Origin: Cyanodermella asteris
Taxonomy: Eukaryota > Ascomycota > Lecanoromycetes > Ostropales > Stictidaceae
Assembly (NCBI GenBank): GCA_900618795.1
Contig: UYJD01000008.1
Coordinates: forward strand, 474,233-538,232
Direction: 5' to 3'
DNA: 64,000 nucleotides
A program made the translations under genes and the position numbers. Below, one piece after another: positions 22,609-33,483 of this stretch; position 1 is the stretch's first letter, and the number at the start of each line of letters is the position of its first letter. Under the pieces are notes generated by a model that saw only the letters and a program-made list of their open reading frames with translations, was not told where the DNA came from and did not search any database.

Positions 22609-23235
22609 ATGGTCAGCAAAGATGACATTGGCAAAGTCTACCACTTTTTCTTGGAACACATACGGGAAGTCATCAGCGCGGAAACATTCGCTTCCGCCGT
22701 CATCGTAGGCGGCTCCGCCATCTTCCTACACGGAGGTCCCAGAGAGCCCGGCGACGTCGACATTGCTCTAAGAAAGGCCGAAGGCGAATTCCTCGCAATC
22801 GAGAAACAGGTCAAAACCCTCGCCAAGATCGCAGACTCGGGATTCTTCTTCACCAAGGGAAAGGGCGAACTACCGGACAAGTGGGCGGTCCGGCCGTCCG
22901 ACGTTGCCGAACCGATTGGGGTCGATATCCTGCCGATCGGCGGGGGCACGTACGTGCCGGCGGAGCTCGTCACCGTTCAGGTCGACGGGCTGCCGTGCGC
23001 GTCGATGCCGGATTTGTTGTTCATGAAGGCGATGCTGATTGACGGGCGGGCCAAAAAGGAGAGCGACAAGCTGGACTTGCATTTCCTGCTCGTGAAGATG
23101 GACGAGGCGCAGCTGGCGGTCCCCAGGTACCTCAAGACAAACCTCTATCGGCGCGATATTGTTGAGCGGGCCTGCGAAGACTCGGCTGAGGATACGGCTC
23201 TGTTGCAGAGAGCCATGGACCGCGTCGAGGCGTAA
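22609..23235 (+). CDS. Nucleotidyltransferase-fold protein, unknown substrate
   Basis: Single exon, 208 residues, ATG in a good context (AAAGATGGTC). Residues 31-54 show the nucleotidyltransferase superfamily signature: VIVGGSAIFLHG (GGS at 34-36) followed by DVDIAL with Asp50 and Asp52 as candidate metal ligands, and a third candidate acid in GVDILP. The later helices (SMPDLLFMKAMLIDGRAKKE, SDKLDLHFLL) resemble those of stand-alone nucleotidyltransferase proteins of the AbiEii/MNT type, where a conserved Lys sits in the same place. Such genes occur sporadically in ascomycetes, often as orphans. Whether it transfers nucleotides, and to what, cannot be told. Bacterial origin by transfer is possible but not shown. 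Confidence 0.75.
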   Translation: MVSKDDIGKVYHFFLEHIREVISAETFASAVIVGGSAIFLHGGPREPGDVDIALRKAEGEFLAIEKQVKTLAKIADSGFFFTKGKGELPDKWAVRPSDVAEPIGVDILPIGGGTYVPAELVTVQVDGLPCASMPDLLFMKAMLIDGRAKKESDKLDLHFLLVKMDEAQLAVPRYLKTNLYRRDIVERACEDSAEDTALLQRAMDRVEA

Positions 23236-24745
23236 GGGAACTTGGACGTCATCTGTTGGGCTGACAAGCAAAGATGGGATCGCTTCGGCGATATATTGGG
23301 GGACTCAAGATTTTTAGAGCCCTTTCAGTGGGTTCAAGACCTCGTCGAATTGATTCACAATGCTCTGACAACAGGTTCGGAACTCATCATCGGCTCTGGC
23401 GGTCGGATCCAGATCTCGGGCACGTGGCCGTGATGTGAGTTCCAAATTCGAGACATCGTCTTCAATGTAGTCGCCGTCTGATCGAACAGCCGCGCTTTCG
23501 TGTCTGTGGATGCCTGTTTGGATTGTTTCCTTTCCGAACGGAGATGTAGCTCCCGAGTGAGCGCCCATGCGGTCGTCTCGACACGTAGCCTCTCCATGCA
23601 TGCACCGCGCCGGGAGTATCAAGTGCGCTGAACGATTTGCCCTTGTGAGCAGATGACTGAGTGCGTGGCCTAGAACTGTGGTCAGAACCTTCGGAGCCAG
23701 AACGGACCGCCTGCACTGGTTACAATCCAATCGTGAATCTAGATATACACACAGCACGATATCAATCGGTGTCGTAGAGCAAAACTATCGAGCGATCCTT
23801 GATCGATGGTCCATGACATGTGTAGACAGATCATCGGTCCCGGTCCCAAGATTTCATTCATAGGTCTGGGCGATCTGCCCCTTTCTGAATATTTGGGTGA
23901 CCACATCACAACCCAGCATTTTCGTATGCACGACCACCTCCCGACCAAGCCAGATCGTATCTGCACGTCGATGTCCAGTAGCACAGCTTGATCTGCATCA
24001 CACAATAGTCTCCTCTAAATGCCATTCCTCCCCCTTTGGAGACATGCCTTACCAACCCCGGCTCCCCGTGTAAGCAACAGCCATAATGAGCGATCGTGAG
24101 TCACGATGAGGACATCTTATCCGCTACTCGCGAGCCCTTCGCCGAAAGCCGTGCGAGGCAACGAGAGTAAATCTGATCTTCACCGGTCTCACCGAAACTC
24201 GTGTCCGTGGACGGGCACGTCTTTGGCTCCACAGCGCTGTGTTTTGTGCTCCTCATGATACGATATGATGCATCGTGCTTTCTCTCGGTGGAGTAGTATA
24301 AATTTCCAGCGCTCGCGAGCGTGTTCAGCGCTTTCGTGTCGTCCCAGATTCGTTTCGCCTCGCCTTTCTATCTCTGTTTTGCGGCGTTGGATCCTTCACC
24401 GTTCCGGATTCGAGGAATGATCGAAAGTAGACCTGAGTGGAGACGGACGAGGTGGAAAGGAGCGGGACTCCAGCTGTAAGTCCATGCTTTCACGGTCCCA
24501 TGGCATCAACAAAGTAGCTTCAAATTCCATGAAGAAACAAATTTTGCCGATAAGAGCGCGCTATGCGTGCATGATTACCCAAACAAACTGGATGAAGAGC
24601 CAACATCGTCTGATACATGAAGCTTTCTACGCTCATGCAACTCATAGCGATCGCTTTAGAACAGATTCAGGCTAACAAATTGATTGATTCATTTAAAACA
24701 GTCAAGAAATTCAATTCATATCAGCGAAAGTCCAGCCCATCTAGA
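23236..24745. other. Convergent intergenic region with a possible orphan transcription start
   Basis: Between the ends of a plus gene and the minus bZIP gene. ORFs present are not convincing. At 24296-24302 a plus-strand TATAAAT is followed by a pyrimidine-rich leader, an ATG at 24417 and, 59 bases later, a strong donor CT|GTAAGT (24476). That arrangement looks like a gene start, but no second exon is evident before the bZIP terminus. Confidence 0.35.
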
Positions 24746-25604
24746 TCATTTGTTATCAGTAGTTGATGCCTTTTCGTCCTTAGCGCCTGCAGTGCTGCCC
24801 ATGCTACTCCGCATCATGTCCTTCAACAATGCTGCCTCTGCCCTTGCTGCAGACAGCTCTGCTTTGAGCGCATCACGCTCATCTGTCATGGCTGACAATG
24901 CAGTCTGTAGCTCCTCTACTTGGTCCACCCGGCGCTGCCTGTATCTGCGAGCGGCCTCGGTATTGCGCTCACGCTTTCGTTTGCGAGAGTCCTGGTCAGC
25001 GACAGCACTGTCCGTGTTGCTACCAGGGCTGCCAGAGATCGACTTTGGAGAAGAGCGTGTTGGAGCAGGAGCTAGAGTAGGAGCCACACGTGGATGGGAA
25101 GAAATGGTGGACGTGTTTCGGCTTTCTGGTGAAAGTGAATGATCGTTGGTGGGGAACAGATTGACTTCAGGATAGTGTTCGGACGAAACCATGGAGTGGT
25201 CTGAGCGAGGGGTGTACGTGATTGGCTGGGAAGTAAGCGGCGGATACATGCCCTCAGTGAGAGGAGCCTCATTCTCGCCAGATGGCAAGATAGGCTGGTT
25301 TGCGAACATGTCATCGAGCATGCTCGAAGACATGGCGCGCGCCGCATCTCCGCTGGAGGGGAGGCCGGTACTGGTCACAGCTGCGACCGGAGCCATGCTG
25401 AACTCTTCCGCAAGTGTAGATACCACGAAGTCGTCCAAAGCTTGGGAGAGATCGTCGTCGAGACCATGCTGAGAATCAACAGGCCACTGGGAGAGGGTTT
25501 GGTCGAAACTGGCAGTGATGGGTGCAGTGACGACTGGTGAATAGGAGGGACCAATTGAGTATACGTCGACGGGATTGCTGAAGGCCGGATAGTAATCGAG
25601 TCCA
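24746..25604 (-). CDS. bZIP transcription factor, Gcn4-like type (5' end unresolved)
   Basis: C-terminal bZIP: basic region RKRKRERNTEAARRYRQRR, then a leucine-zipper heptad (VEELQTALSAMTDERDALKA, continuing AELSAARAEAALLKDM). The Asn and the Arg of the NxxAAxxxR core are present. The N-terminal part is acidic and hydrophobic (DDDLSQALDDFVVSTLAEEF), typical of an activation domain. The frame is open to an acceptor TTTTTTGGCAG before 25604 (exon starting at the codon for LDYYPAF) but has no upstream ATG in that exon. In the same frame a TGA lies at 25709-25711, so the first coding exon must be joined by splicing I cannot resolve. The first in-frame ATG is SMAPVAAV (about 25396). The promoter has a TGACTCA site, as amino-acid-control regulators do, but orthology to CpcA/Gcn4 is not established. 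Confidence 0.8.
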
Positions 25605-25622
25605 CTGCCAAAAAAGTTTTGG

Positions 25623-25818
25623 CTATGTGAGCTCGAAAAGGACGCTGAGGCTCTTTGCCGATACCGTCGTTGTTGTTGCTGCCACCATTCTGGCAGGCTA
25701 CGTGGCCCTCAAGAGGCCGAGGGCAAGGCGCTGCCGGGAAAGAAGTAGTTGAGGCTGTCCTTGTCGCTCAGATGGCGGCAATGGGAAGAATAGAGGGGTA
25801 TGGAGAGGAATGAATCAT
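25623..25818 (-). promoter_or_regulatory. Two small upstream ORFs in the bZIP leader region
   Basis: Reading toward the bZIP gene, ATG at 25818 opens a 16-codon frame ending at 25768 (MIHSSPYPSILPIAAI). ATG at 25688 opens a 21-codon frame ending at 25623 (MVAATTTTVSAKSLSVLFEL). Neither is in frame with the bZIP protein. Two upstream ORFs before a Gcn4-type bZIP is the classic arrangement for translational control under amino-acid starvation in fungi. Whether both lie in the mature leader depends on the unresolved splicing. Confidence 0.35.
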
Positions 25819-25897
25819 GATGAGAGAGCAGGCCGAGTCTTGGAATAAGTAGGCCACAGCGCTGTCGTGCTGAGCGTGGTGAGGGTCCAGATTCCGA

Positions 25898-25924
25898 CCA
25901 ATCAACGAGCAGAAAGGTGAGTCA
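25898..25924. promoter_or_regulatory. CCAAT box (25898-25902) and TGAGTCA Gcn4/AP-1 site (25918-25924)
   Basis: Both sites lie about 100 bases upstream of the first small upstream ORF of the bZIP gene. TGAGTCA is the binding site of Gcn4/CpcA-type bZIP dimers, suggesting autoregulation. Confidence 0.5.
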
Positions 25925-27657
25925 TTCTCCATCACCCGCTCTTATCCACCGTCGGGTTACATTCCGCTCCAATCGTCCATGGATGTGTCAATTGACCACT
26001 AAGCACGCTGCGAGGCTGACTCGTCGTCTCAGCCGTGTGGTCCATACGTAGGTAGGTAGTTGGCTTCGCCCATATCATGTTGTGCCTCGTGTGCTTGTTC
26101 GTGGACACACGGCGGCGGACTCGTTATCTTTGACCAATGCAAGTTTTATTTTCATTCGTCAATTCGTCAAAGGCCCAAGTTGGCTGACAGAAGTCTTTGC
26201 AGAGAATCTAATAGTCGAGTCGTTTGCACAAGCGGCAAATTCAACCTTAGTAGCTGCTCAGTAGGCTGACTGCTACCTGCCTACATTCGTCACATAAAGG
26301 GTCACACAAGACCAAGAACAAGAAGCTCTCGGAACTCACAGGCGCAATGGTGTGGGCTTCGTGCGGGCTCATTTGTTGGCGGGGAATGGCTACGATACCA
26401 CTGAAAGCTAGATGATGGTCAACGCAGTCGCACCAACCGTGCTCGTCAAGTCCAGGGCGTCAATGTCCACGGTTTGAAGTCTTAGGTTTGAGCATGATCT
26501 CTCAGGGCGCCCAGAATAGAATGTAGGCCGCGGGGACATCTTCGTGTACTCAACAGCACGGACAGCCCTTCGTGTCGTCCTGTCCATTCGCTTCTTTGAA
26601 TCATCACATTTTCAGTTTTAATATTTGCTTCCAAGATAAAAAGAAAACGTTTTGACTGCTGTGTCCCAGTACCTTTCCTGGTAATAATGCTCTGCTGTTA
26701 TTACCTCTCTTTTGCTCGAGGCGAAAGCTGTCTAGAGCGCATACTGTCCAGACACAAAGCGCAACAGCCTGTCGGACAGCAAGACTGGTACAAACCAGGA
26801 CCTCTGTGCTGAAATCGGTGTCGCAAAATGTCTTAGTCCTTCATTGCCCACCCACTCCAGAACGATACTGTTTATTATGTTAAACGCAGAACACTGACAT
26901 TCTGGCGCAAAGGAAACTGCAACGAGCATGTCTCGGTGGTTCAAGCGTTTGCGGTGAGCGTGCCTCGATAACTACGTAGGCATGATTGTTATCTGTGAGC
27001 TAAACGGGTTTAGAAGCACACGACGACTGAACGATTCGTTTTGTTTAATTGTCCACGCCCGATCAGCGCTTCGGAGGCAGCATAATCTCAAGATTATGCG
27101 CAAGTTCGATCGGCATTTACACAAATCATTCATGCGAAGAATGAGCTCTACAGCGACCTTGTGCTGAGCTTGATTTGTTGTACATGAAAGCAAGTCCATC
27201 TTCGGGCAGTTCGGCCAGCTCGTAAAATCATGAAAAAGAGCACAAAATGCAGCGTGTTCTTCAAACACCTAGGTAAACCTTCTTTTGATTTTGAAGGTCG
27301 TATATACTCTCACGGTGATCAATGAGAGATTGGTCATAATAAAGGAGGTCTAGGTAAGAGAATGTATCTCCAGCAAATTGCGCGCGCCGCAAAGGAGAGC
27401 TTGGGCCGTGCGAACGTCACAGCGCTTGGCGGGCAACTTCACCAATCACAACACCTTTGTATTCCCACGACCTCCAGCTGCGAGTGTCTTGAGTGCATGC
27501 TCATCTATACAGGTTACAAGGCTATCTTCGAAGCCACTGCATCGTCCTCATTCGTCTTCCCAACGTCCAACCTGGCTCGTTCGCCGCCAGCCCGCCGTCG
27601 TTGCCCGTTGTGCACAACATGAACAAAAGCAGATAGCCCGCCGCTCATCCCTCTGCG

Positions 27658-29787
27658 ATGGACGGCGAGTCGCAGAACCAGCGAGACGCGCGCGTCGAGA
27701 AGCTATGGATTTCGCTCCATGGAAACAAGGGCATCGCCGACGAGCTGGACTTGCAGGGCCTGCGCAATGGGTTGCGGAGAATCGATCATCGTGAGTCTGA
27801 TCGCGGGACCACAGCGATCCGCGTGATGACAGAGGCCTCGTGCTGACATGCCGACAGCATTGCAGAGTGCAGATGAGATGCTGCGCGCGATTATGAAGAC
27901 GGTTGACACTAGCGGTGACGGTCGTATCCAATACTCAGGTACAAAAGACGTTGGAAGACCAATGGAACGCGGAGCACTGATTCCCGCTGCTAGAATTTCG
28001 CACTTTTGTCGAACGCACAGAGGAGGAGCTATGGCAGATGTTCAAGAGCATTGACAGAGACCACAACGGCGCGCTTGACAAGCAAGAACTGCGTTTGGCG
28101 TTCGACCGAGCCAATATTACCATCTCTGACTCGAAACTCGCGGACTTCTTCAACCAGGTCGACATCAACCACGACGGTATAATAACTTTTGACGAATGGA
28201 GGTACGTTGGATTGCGTTCGCCTGCAGCCTATATGCGAGTGCTCACCCAGTGCAGGGACTTTCTGCTCTTCATTCCCACCTTGACGCCCAACCTCCGTTC
28301 GGTCCTTTCATACTACTCTTCATCCGTTGCCCTCGGCCCAGAGGGTGATGCCTCTGTCATCGACGAAAACATCCAAGGCTTAGGTAGACCGCAAGCCCCT
28401 CCCTTCTCCATAGACACATTTCTCTTGATCATCGAACTTCGCGAATCTTCTCTGCAGTATCCAGACTGTCTTCTTCTCGAGCCTCGACCTCGGTTCGGCA
28501 TTCACGCACAGACATACAAGTCAACAGACGTCTCAGAACGCGGCACTTTTCCTTGGGATCCGGGTGAGGGAGGAGAGCAGTGCGCTGCTGTGAAAGTTCC
28601 AATGAAAGAGAAGCTCGCTGGTGACAGCTTGGAAAGCGACGAAAAAGAAGACCTCATCACCGAACATTGGCTGACATCACTCCTCCCTCATCCAGGCTAC
28701 TTCATTGCGGGCGGTGTAGCAGGCATCATCTCGAGAACAGCGACCGCTCCGCTCGACCGATTGAAGGTATACTTGATTGCCCAGACGAGTGTCAAGGAAG
28801 AGACGATTCGCAATGTCAAGTCGGGCAACGCCATTGCGGCTCTGAGGGCAGCGATACAGCCACTTAAGGACGCAACCCATGAGCTGTGGAAAATGGGCGG
28901 GATAAGGAGTCTGTGGGCAGGTATGCTGAAGTCCCCGGGCGAATCATGATGCCTATTCTAATTGATACAGGAAACGGCCTGAACGTGGTCAAGGTCGCGC
29001 CTGAGTCTGCCATCAAGTTCGGCTCCTACGAAGGCGCAAAACGTGTTTTTGCGAGACTTGAGGGTCACAACGATCCCAAGAATCTCAGCTCAGTTGCCCA
29101 GTTTTTTGCAGCGGGCGCTGGTGGCATGATCTCACAGTGCGTGGCTCAATCGTTGCTCTGGAGAATATGACTGATCGTTGACAGGTTCGCGGTCTACCCG
29201 CTTGACACTTTGAAGTTGTGAGTTCACTACCATAAGACGCGTCGAAAGTCCTGTCGCTAACAACTGATAGTCGAGTGCAATGTGAGACCGTGGAGGGCGG
29301 TGCGCGCGGTAACGCTCTCATCGTAACAACCTTCCGCAAGATGTCGACCGAAGGCCTCATATCGTTCTATCGAGGTCTTGGAATGGGTTTGGTGGGGATG
29401 TTCCCGTATGCGGCGATAGACCTGTCCATGTACGAATACATGAAACGCGCACTCACCGCCCGCAACATGAAAAAGTATGGATGCGACGAGGCGTCAGCAG
29501 CCCCTGGTCAGATGATCACTGGTGGAATAGGTGCAGTCAGCTCTTCTATTGGCGCCTCGGCAGTTTATCCTTTGAACCTCTTGCGAACGCGAATGCAAAG
29601 CCAAGGAACCGCAATACATCCCCCAACATACGACGGCTGGCGCGATTGCTTCCGCAAAACAGTGGCTCAAGAGGGATATCGGGGTTTGTACAAAGGCTTG
29701 ACCCCGAACTTGTTGAAGGTTGTTCCGGCGATGAGCATCTCCTACATTGTGTATGAATCATCGAAACAGATCATAGGTCTGAGGTGA
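27658..29787 (+). CDS. Calcium-regulated mitochondrial carrier (EF-hand plus three carrier repeats)
   Basis: Inner-membrane ATP-Mg/phosphate-type carrier of the Sal1/SCaMC group. Seven exons: 27658..27790, 27858..27938, 27994..28201, 28256..28920, 28971..29136, 29185..29217, 29271..29787; introns 48-67 nt; 600 residues. Canonical EF-hand loops are DTSGDGRIQYSE, DRDHNGALDKQE and DINHDGIITFDE, all in the first 190 residues. The carrier half shows the three repeat signatures PLDRLKVYL, PLDTLKFRVQ and PLNLLRTRMQ. The splice between exons 1 and 2 restores the conserved HPLQSADEML, confirming the model. The linker between the EF-hand part and the first repeat (about residues 185-310) is poorly conserved. 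Exon 6 encodes only 11 residues of the second signature. Confidence 0.93.
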
Positions 29788-30264
29788 AAACGGATATACA
29801 AGGCGCGAAAGTAACGCCTCTTCTTCATTGTTTCGAGATACCAAGATTGGTGGATATCGGGTCACAAATTGTGGCAAGCCAATCACAAGGGGATTTCTGC
29901 AGATGATGAATTATTGGGACAATTGATATAACAAGCGTTCGAGCATTCATGAGAATGGCAGATGCCTCCTCAACTGTCTTAGCGTTCTATAAACAACAAA
30001 TTAGAAAGCAAATCGTCGCATTGCCAATCTTTGCCCGGATCCGCCAGTCGAGCTCTGAGATCGAAAGTGATTGAGAGTCATGTGCATAGCCAAGAAGGCT
30101 CACCATTCCATACCGCTAAATGCGGTCGCTATGCCGAGTTGAGAGTAATGTACAGATTGTCGCCGAAAGCTGGGGCTGGTCTCATCTGCGAAATACCGCC
30201 TCCAGCGCCCATGCTTTGTTGATCATGTCTCTGCTCCGTACGCCGAAGCCGACAGCAGAATTTC
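29788..30264. other. Convergent intergenic region, nothing recognised
   Basis: Contains the 3' ends of the carrier gene (plus) and TOM20 (minus). AT-richer than the flanking coding regions. Confidence 0.5.
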
Positions 30265-30885
30265 CTAATCATCAATGCCATGGATGGAGGCGCTGGCAGA
30301 GTTGGAGCCAGACCCGCCAACGCCAATAGAACCGTCTACTGCAATCATTTCTGCGAGGATGTCGAGGACCGGCTTGGGGACGGTCTTGTCGTAGATGTTC
30401 ATCAGCTCCCTTTGATGCGTGTAGACTTTCAATGCCTTGTAGAAGCAAAGTGCAGACTCGAGTAAGTCTGCTCTCCAGGTCAGCTTCGCGGTTCTCTATA
30501 CAAAAAGCCGGAATGCGAAGACAGTGGTCCTGTATCCTCATAAAGGACGTTTTGGCATGTTGATCTCACCTTCAGACTGCAGTCTTTCACCCATCGAAAC
30601 GTGCTCCATGAAGTATGGCTCCTGCTCTTGGGGATTGGAAGGGAATCCCTCTTCCTTTGCCTCGTCCACCATTCTTCGAATCTGCGCGCGCTGCTGCTCG
30701 CCCTGGGCGTCTTGCTGCGATTTTGCTATTCTCGCCTCACGCTTCGCCTCCCTCTTCAACGCCTTTCTGAACTCTGGATCTGTGCGTCGTCGGTGATCGA
30801 AGTAAATGGCATATCCAACAAAGGCCGCTGCAGCTGTGCCGACGGTTGCGGCGATGATCGTTGATGGGCGTATTGAGGATGCCAT
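30265..30885 (-). CDS. tom20: TOM20, mitochondrial outer-membrane import receptor
   Basis: Receptor subunit of the TOM complex that binds presequences. Two exons, 30885..30570 and 30470..30265, with a 99-nt intron; 173 residues. N-terminal membrane anchor ([20 protein letters not shown]) followed by the hallmark [15 protein letters not shown], a basic linker, the acidic [20 protein letters not shown], and after the intron the receptor fold [20 protein letters not shown] ... [20 protein letters not shown]. The tail is Gly/Ser-rich and ends SASIHGIDD. The start at 30885 (MASSIRPS) is the first ATG in frame. Divergently placed against EXO84 with 325 bases between the two ATGs. Confidence 0.95.
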
Positions 30886-31210
30886 GGTCGTCAAAGAGGC
30901 CGAAGAAAAAGACTAGAAGTACACGACGCCCGGGCGGATTATGGGATCGGGTTGGCGGCGAATGTGGGACGTTGTCAGAACAGAAATGGTCGTGACTGAG
31001 TCGGCCGGCAAAAAGAAAGCATATGGACGCAAGAAACAGGCAATGCGATCACTGCATGGCTCGAGCATCAACTCCGGCCTTGGCATCGATCCACGCCGCG
31101 ACGCTACACTTCCGAAACAGCTACCATTCTCTTCACGACACTGACAAGCAGGCCTTCACGAGGCTCTGCAACCCGGACACCCACTTCTATTTCTCTCCTT
31201 CGCTGTGATC
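30886..31210. promoter_or_regulatory. Bidirectional promoter region, TOM20 / EXO84
   Basis: Only 325 bases separate the two divergent ATGs, so the promoters must overlap or abut. No TATA box is evident, as usual for housekeeping genes. Confidence 0.55.
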
Positions 31211-33219
31211 ATGGCCGATTCGGAGAAAAAGGGGTTCTCCCTGCGCAAGCGGGTGCGCAGGTCCAAGGATCATACTCAGATGCCGAAGATCTCGGCACCT
31301 CAACAGCTTCAGAAACCGCCTCCATCCTCTGGCTCCGGGGCTTCGGGTAATGTGCCTGCCGTGCGAGCTCGTCCTCGAGCTTCACAGGATCAGACGGCGA
31401 ATCTAATCAAGAAACGCATGTCACATCGATATGCCGGGCCTAATGATGCAGCTGGCAAAGATATGTCGCCTTTGCCCGCTATGCCCGCTATGCCAGCGCT
31501 GCCAATGGACATGGGTCAACGACGAACGCCTTCTCCGGGAAAACGAGGTCCTCAGGCGATCGATCCGAGGGAGCTGATGAATCCTAACTTGGGCGTGGAC
31601 CAATGTGGGTTGCCCTATGAACCTTGTAGACTTTCGACTAACGATCTCCAGATGTGAAGACCTACATGGCAGACGCGGGAGAACAGGATATCGAATTATT
31701 CACGGGCACTCTCAAAGAAATACGACGAAGAGCTACCCTGGAACTACAACAAAACGCTTCTCGCAACCGAGACCAGTTTATCAAGGTCAGCAAGGAGGCG
31801 CAGAGGTTGAACGAGCAGCTTCAGTCGTTGAAGATATTACTCGAAGATCAAGCGACGACGCTCGGGCAATCAATAACGGTTGATGGAGATGGTGCCTTCG
31901 AGGAGTCTTTGAAGAAGCGGGCGAATCGCAGCTCCGTGGCCAATCTCGAAGCGATGTGGAATACGCAGCTCCAGGTTTTGTGGAAAACGATCGAAGGCTC
32001 GCAGAAGTTTGTGGCTGCTATTCCGGGGCGCCATGTCTTGATGGAGTCTGGGCAATGGGTTGAGCTAGACCCGGCAACGTGGAAACCAAGAAGGCCAGCG
32101 CACATTGTTCTGCTAAACGACCACGTACTTGTGGCAGTGCGCAAGAGGAAACGTGTAGACCCAAATGCGCCCGGAGGTCAGCAGAAAGCTCCAACCAAAC
32201 TGGTCGCTGACCGTTGCTTCGCACTGCAGGATATTGACCTCGTGGATCTGGCAGCGGGGAACACCAATACTCGACGGCCAGCCGATGAACGGATTCTCGC
32301 CAATTCTATCACGGTGCGCTTCGGGCATGAGTCTTTCACTTACCGGACCGAAAAATCAGTTGCCAAGCCGGAGCTACTACAGGCCTTCAAGTCCGCAGTA
32401 GAGGAGCTGCGAAGAGCCGAGCGATCAGAAGCGAGCGAAAGCAGCAATAACAAGAGTCGGGAGGGTATGACATACTTGGCGACAAGGGATCCTGCGGTGA
32501 CTAAAAATCCCGGACTATTACGAACGATGAGCAAAAGCAAAGATCGCCCGGAGATACTAATCGATGTGGAAGGGAAACAGGAGAATCTGCGATGGGTCGA
32601 GGCTCAAATCGATCAACTTGACATTGAAGTTGCCTTGCAACAATTCGCCGAAGCCGTGAATCGCATCGAGCGCCTGAGAAACATTGCGAAGTCTCTGAAG
32701 GGGAACAGCGTGGCTCAGGACCTCATCACGACCAAGGTTGATCAGCGTGCTTCAAAAATGGCCGAGCAGCTGACTTTCAATCTGAAAGACGAGAACAAGT
32801 CGCCCCTGAACACCCAGCGTAATGTCTCATATCTGACGCGGCTCGACTTTGCTTCACGGGCACGGACCGCATATCTCGCAGCACGCACAGAGGTTATACA
32901 GAAGCGTATTCGCTCTTGCGTGTTCGAAGGCAACATTCTTCGATATGTCACTGCCATTTGCGTCGTCTATTTCACGCTGATCAAAAACACCGTGTCTTGC
33001 TACCAGCAGTGCTTCTCACCTACCATGATGAGTGCCTGCATTGTTTGGGCCAAGGAGCACCTCGATAGCTTCAATGATGCCTTGGAGAGGGCGCTCAGTG
33101 GCGTCCAACGTGGCGGAGACGTTTGGCAGCAAGGTCTGGCGCGAGCTCGCGAGCTAAGCAAGATGATGGACGAAGTTGGACTGGATTTCGGCGGGTTAGT
33201 TGGGCGCGGCCTCGATTGA
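31211..33219 (+). CDS. exo84: EXO84, exocyst complex subunit
   Basis: Part of the eight-subunit exocyst that tethers secretory vesicles at the plasma membrane. Two exons, 31211..31604 and 31652..33219, with a 47-nt intron; 653 residues. Disordered basic N-terminus (about 1-125), then the Vps51/EXO84 N-terminal helix region (YVKTYMADAGEQDIELFTGT, SKEAQRLNEQLQSLKILLED), a PH domain at about 225-345 (HVLMESGQWVELDPATWKPR, HIVLLNDHVLVAVRKRKR), and the C-terminal helical EXO84 domain (WVEAQIDQLDIEVALQQFAE onward). The ATG at 31211 follows an in-frame GTG at 31205; ATG is chosen. The intron splits Tyr-Val-Lys in the conserved helix. Confidence 0.93.
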
Positions 33220-33483
33220 GACTAAGACATTCTGCTGCATGGTTACGTCTCTCGTAAGCAGATGCATCGCCAGCTCACTCTAAATGTCTCGGAACGGCTG
33301 TGCAGTGCTGCCAGATATCCCGCCAAGCGTCCAATCTTGCGAGATGGTGCGGAGCGTATGCATCCCCCGTATATGTGCTATAGGTGCGGAGGTGGAACGT
33401 GCAAGCCGTACGCGCTCCTGACCTCGCTCGCACAGGAGGCATCGTGAGAATCTGCGATGGCCAATGTGTGAAGTCACAGCACC

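Larger units (their letters stand above)
25605..27657. other. Divergent promoter region between the bZIP and mitochondrial carrier genes
   Basis: Apart from the bZIP leader elements nothing is recognised. The part 26600-27300 is more AT-rich than its surroundings. ORFs below 100 codons overlap on both strands and have no supporting signals. Confidence 0.4.

Noticed and set aside
28384-28460. Possible extra intron in the carrier linker (GTAGAC to CTGCAG)
   Set aside because: Removing it would shift the frame and reach a stop; the unspliced frame continues into the conserved first carrier repeat.
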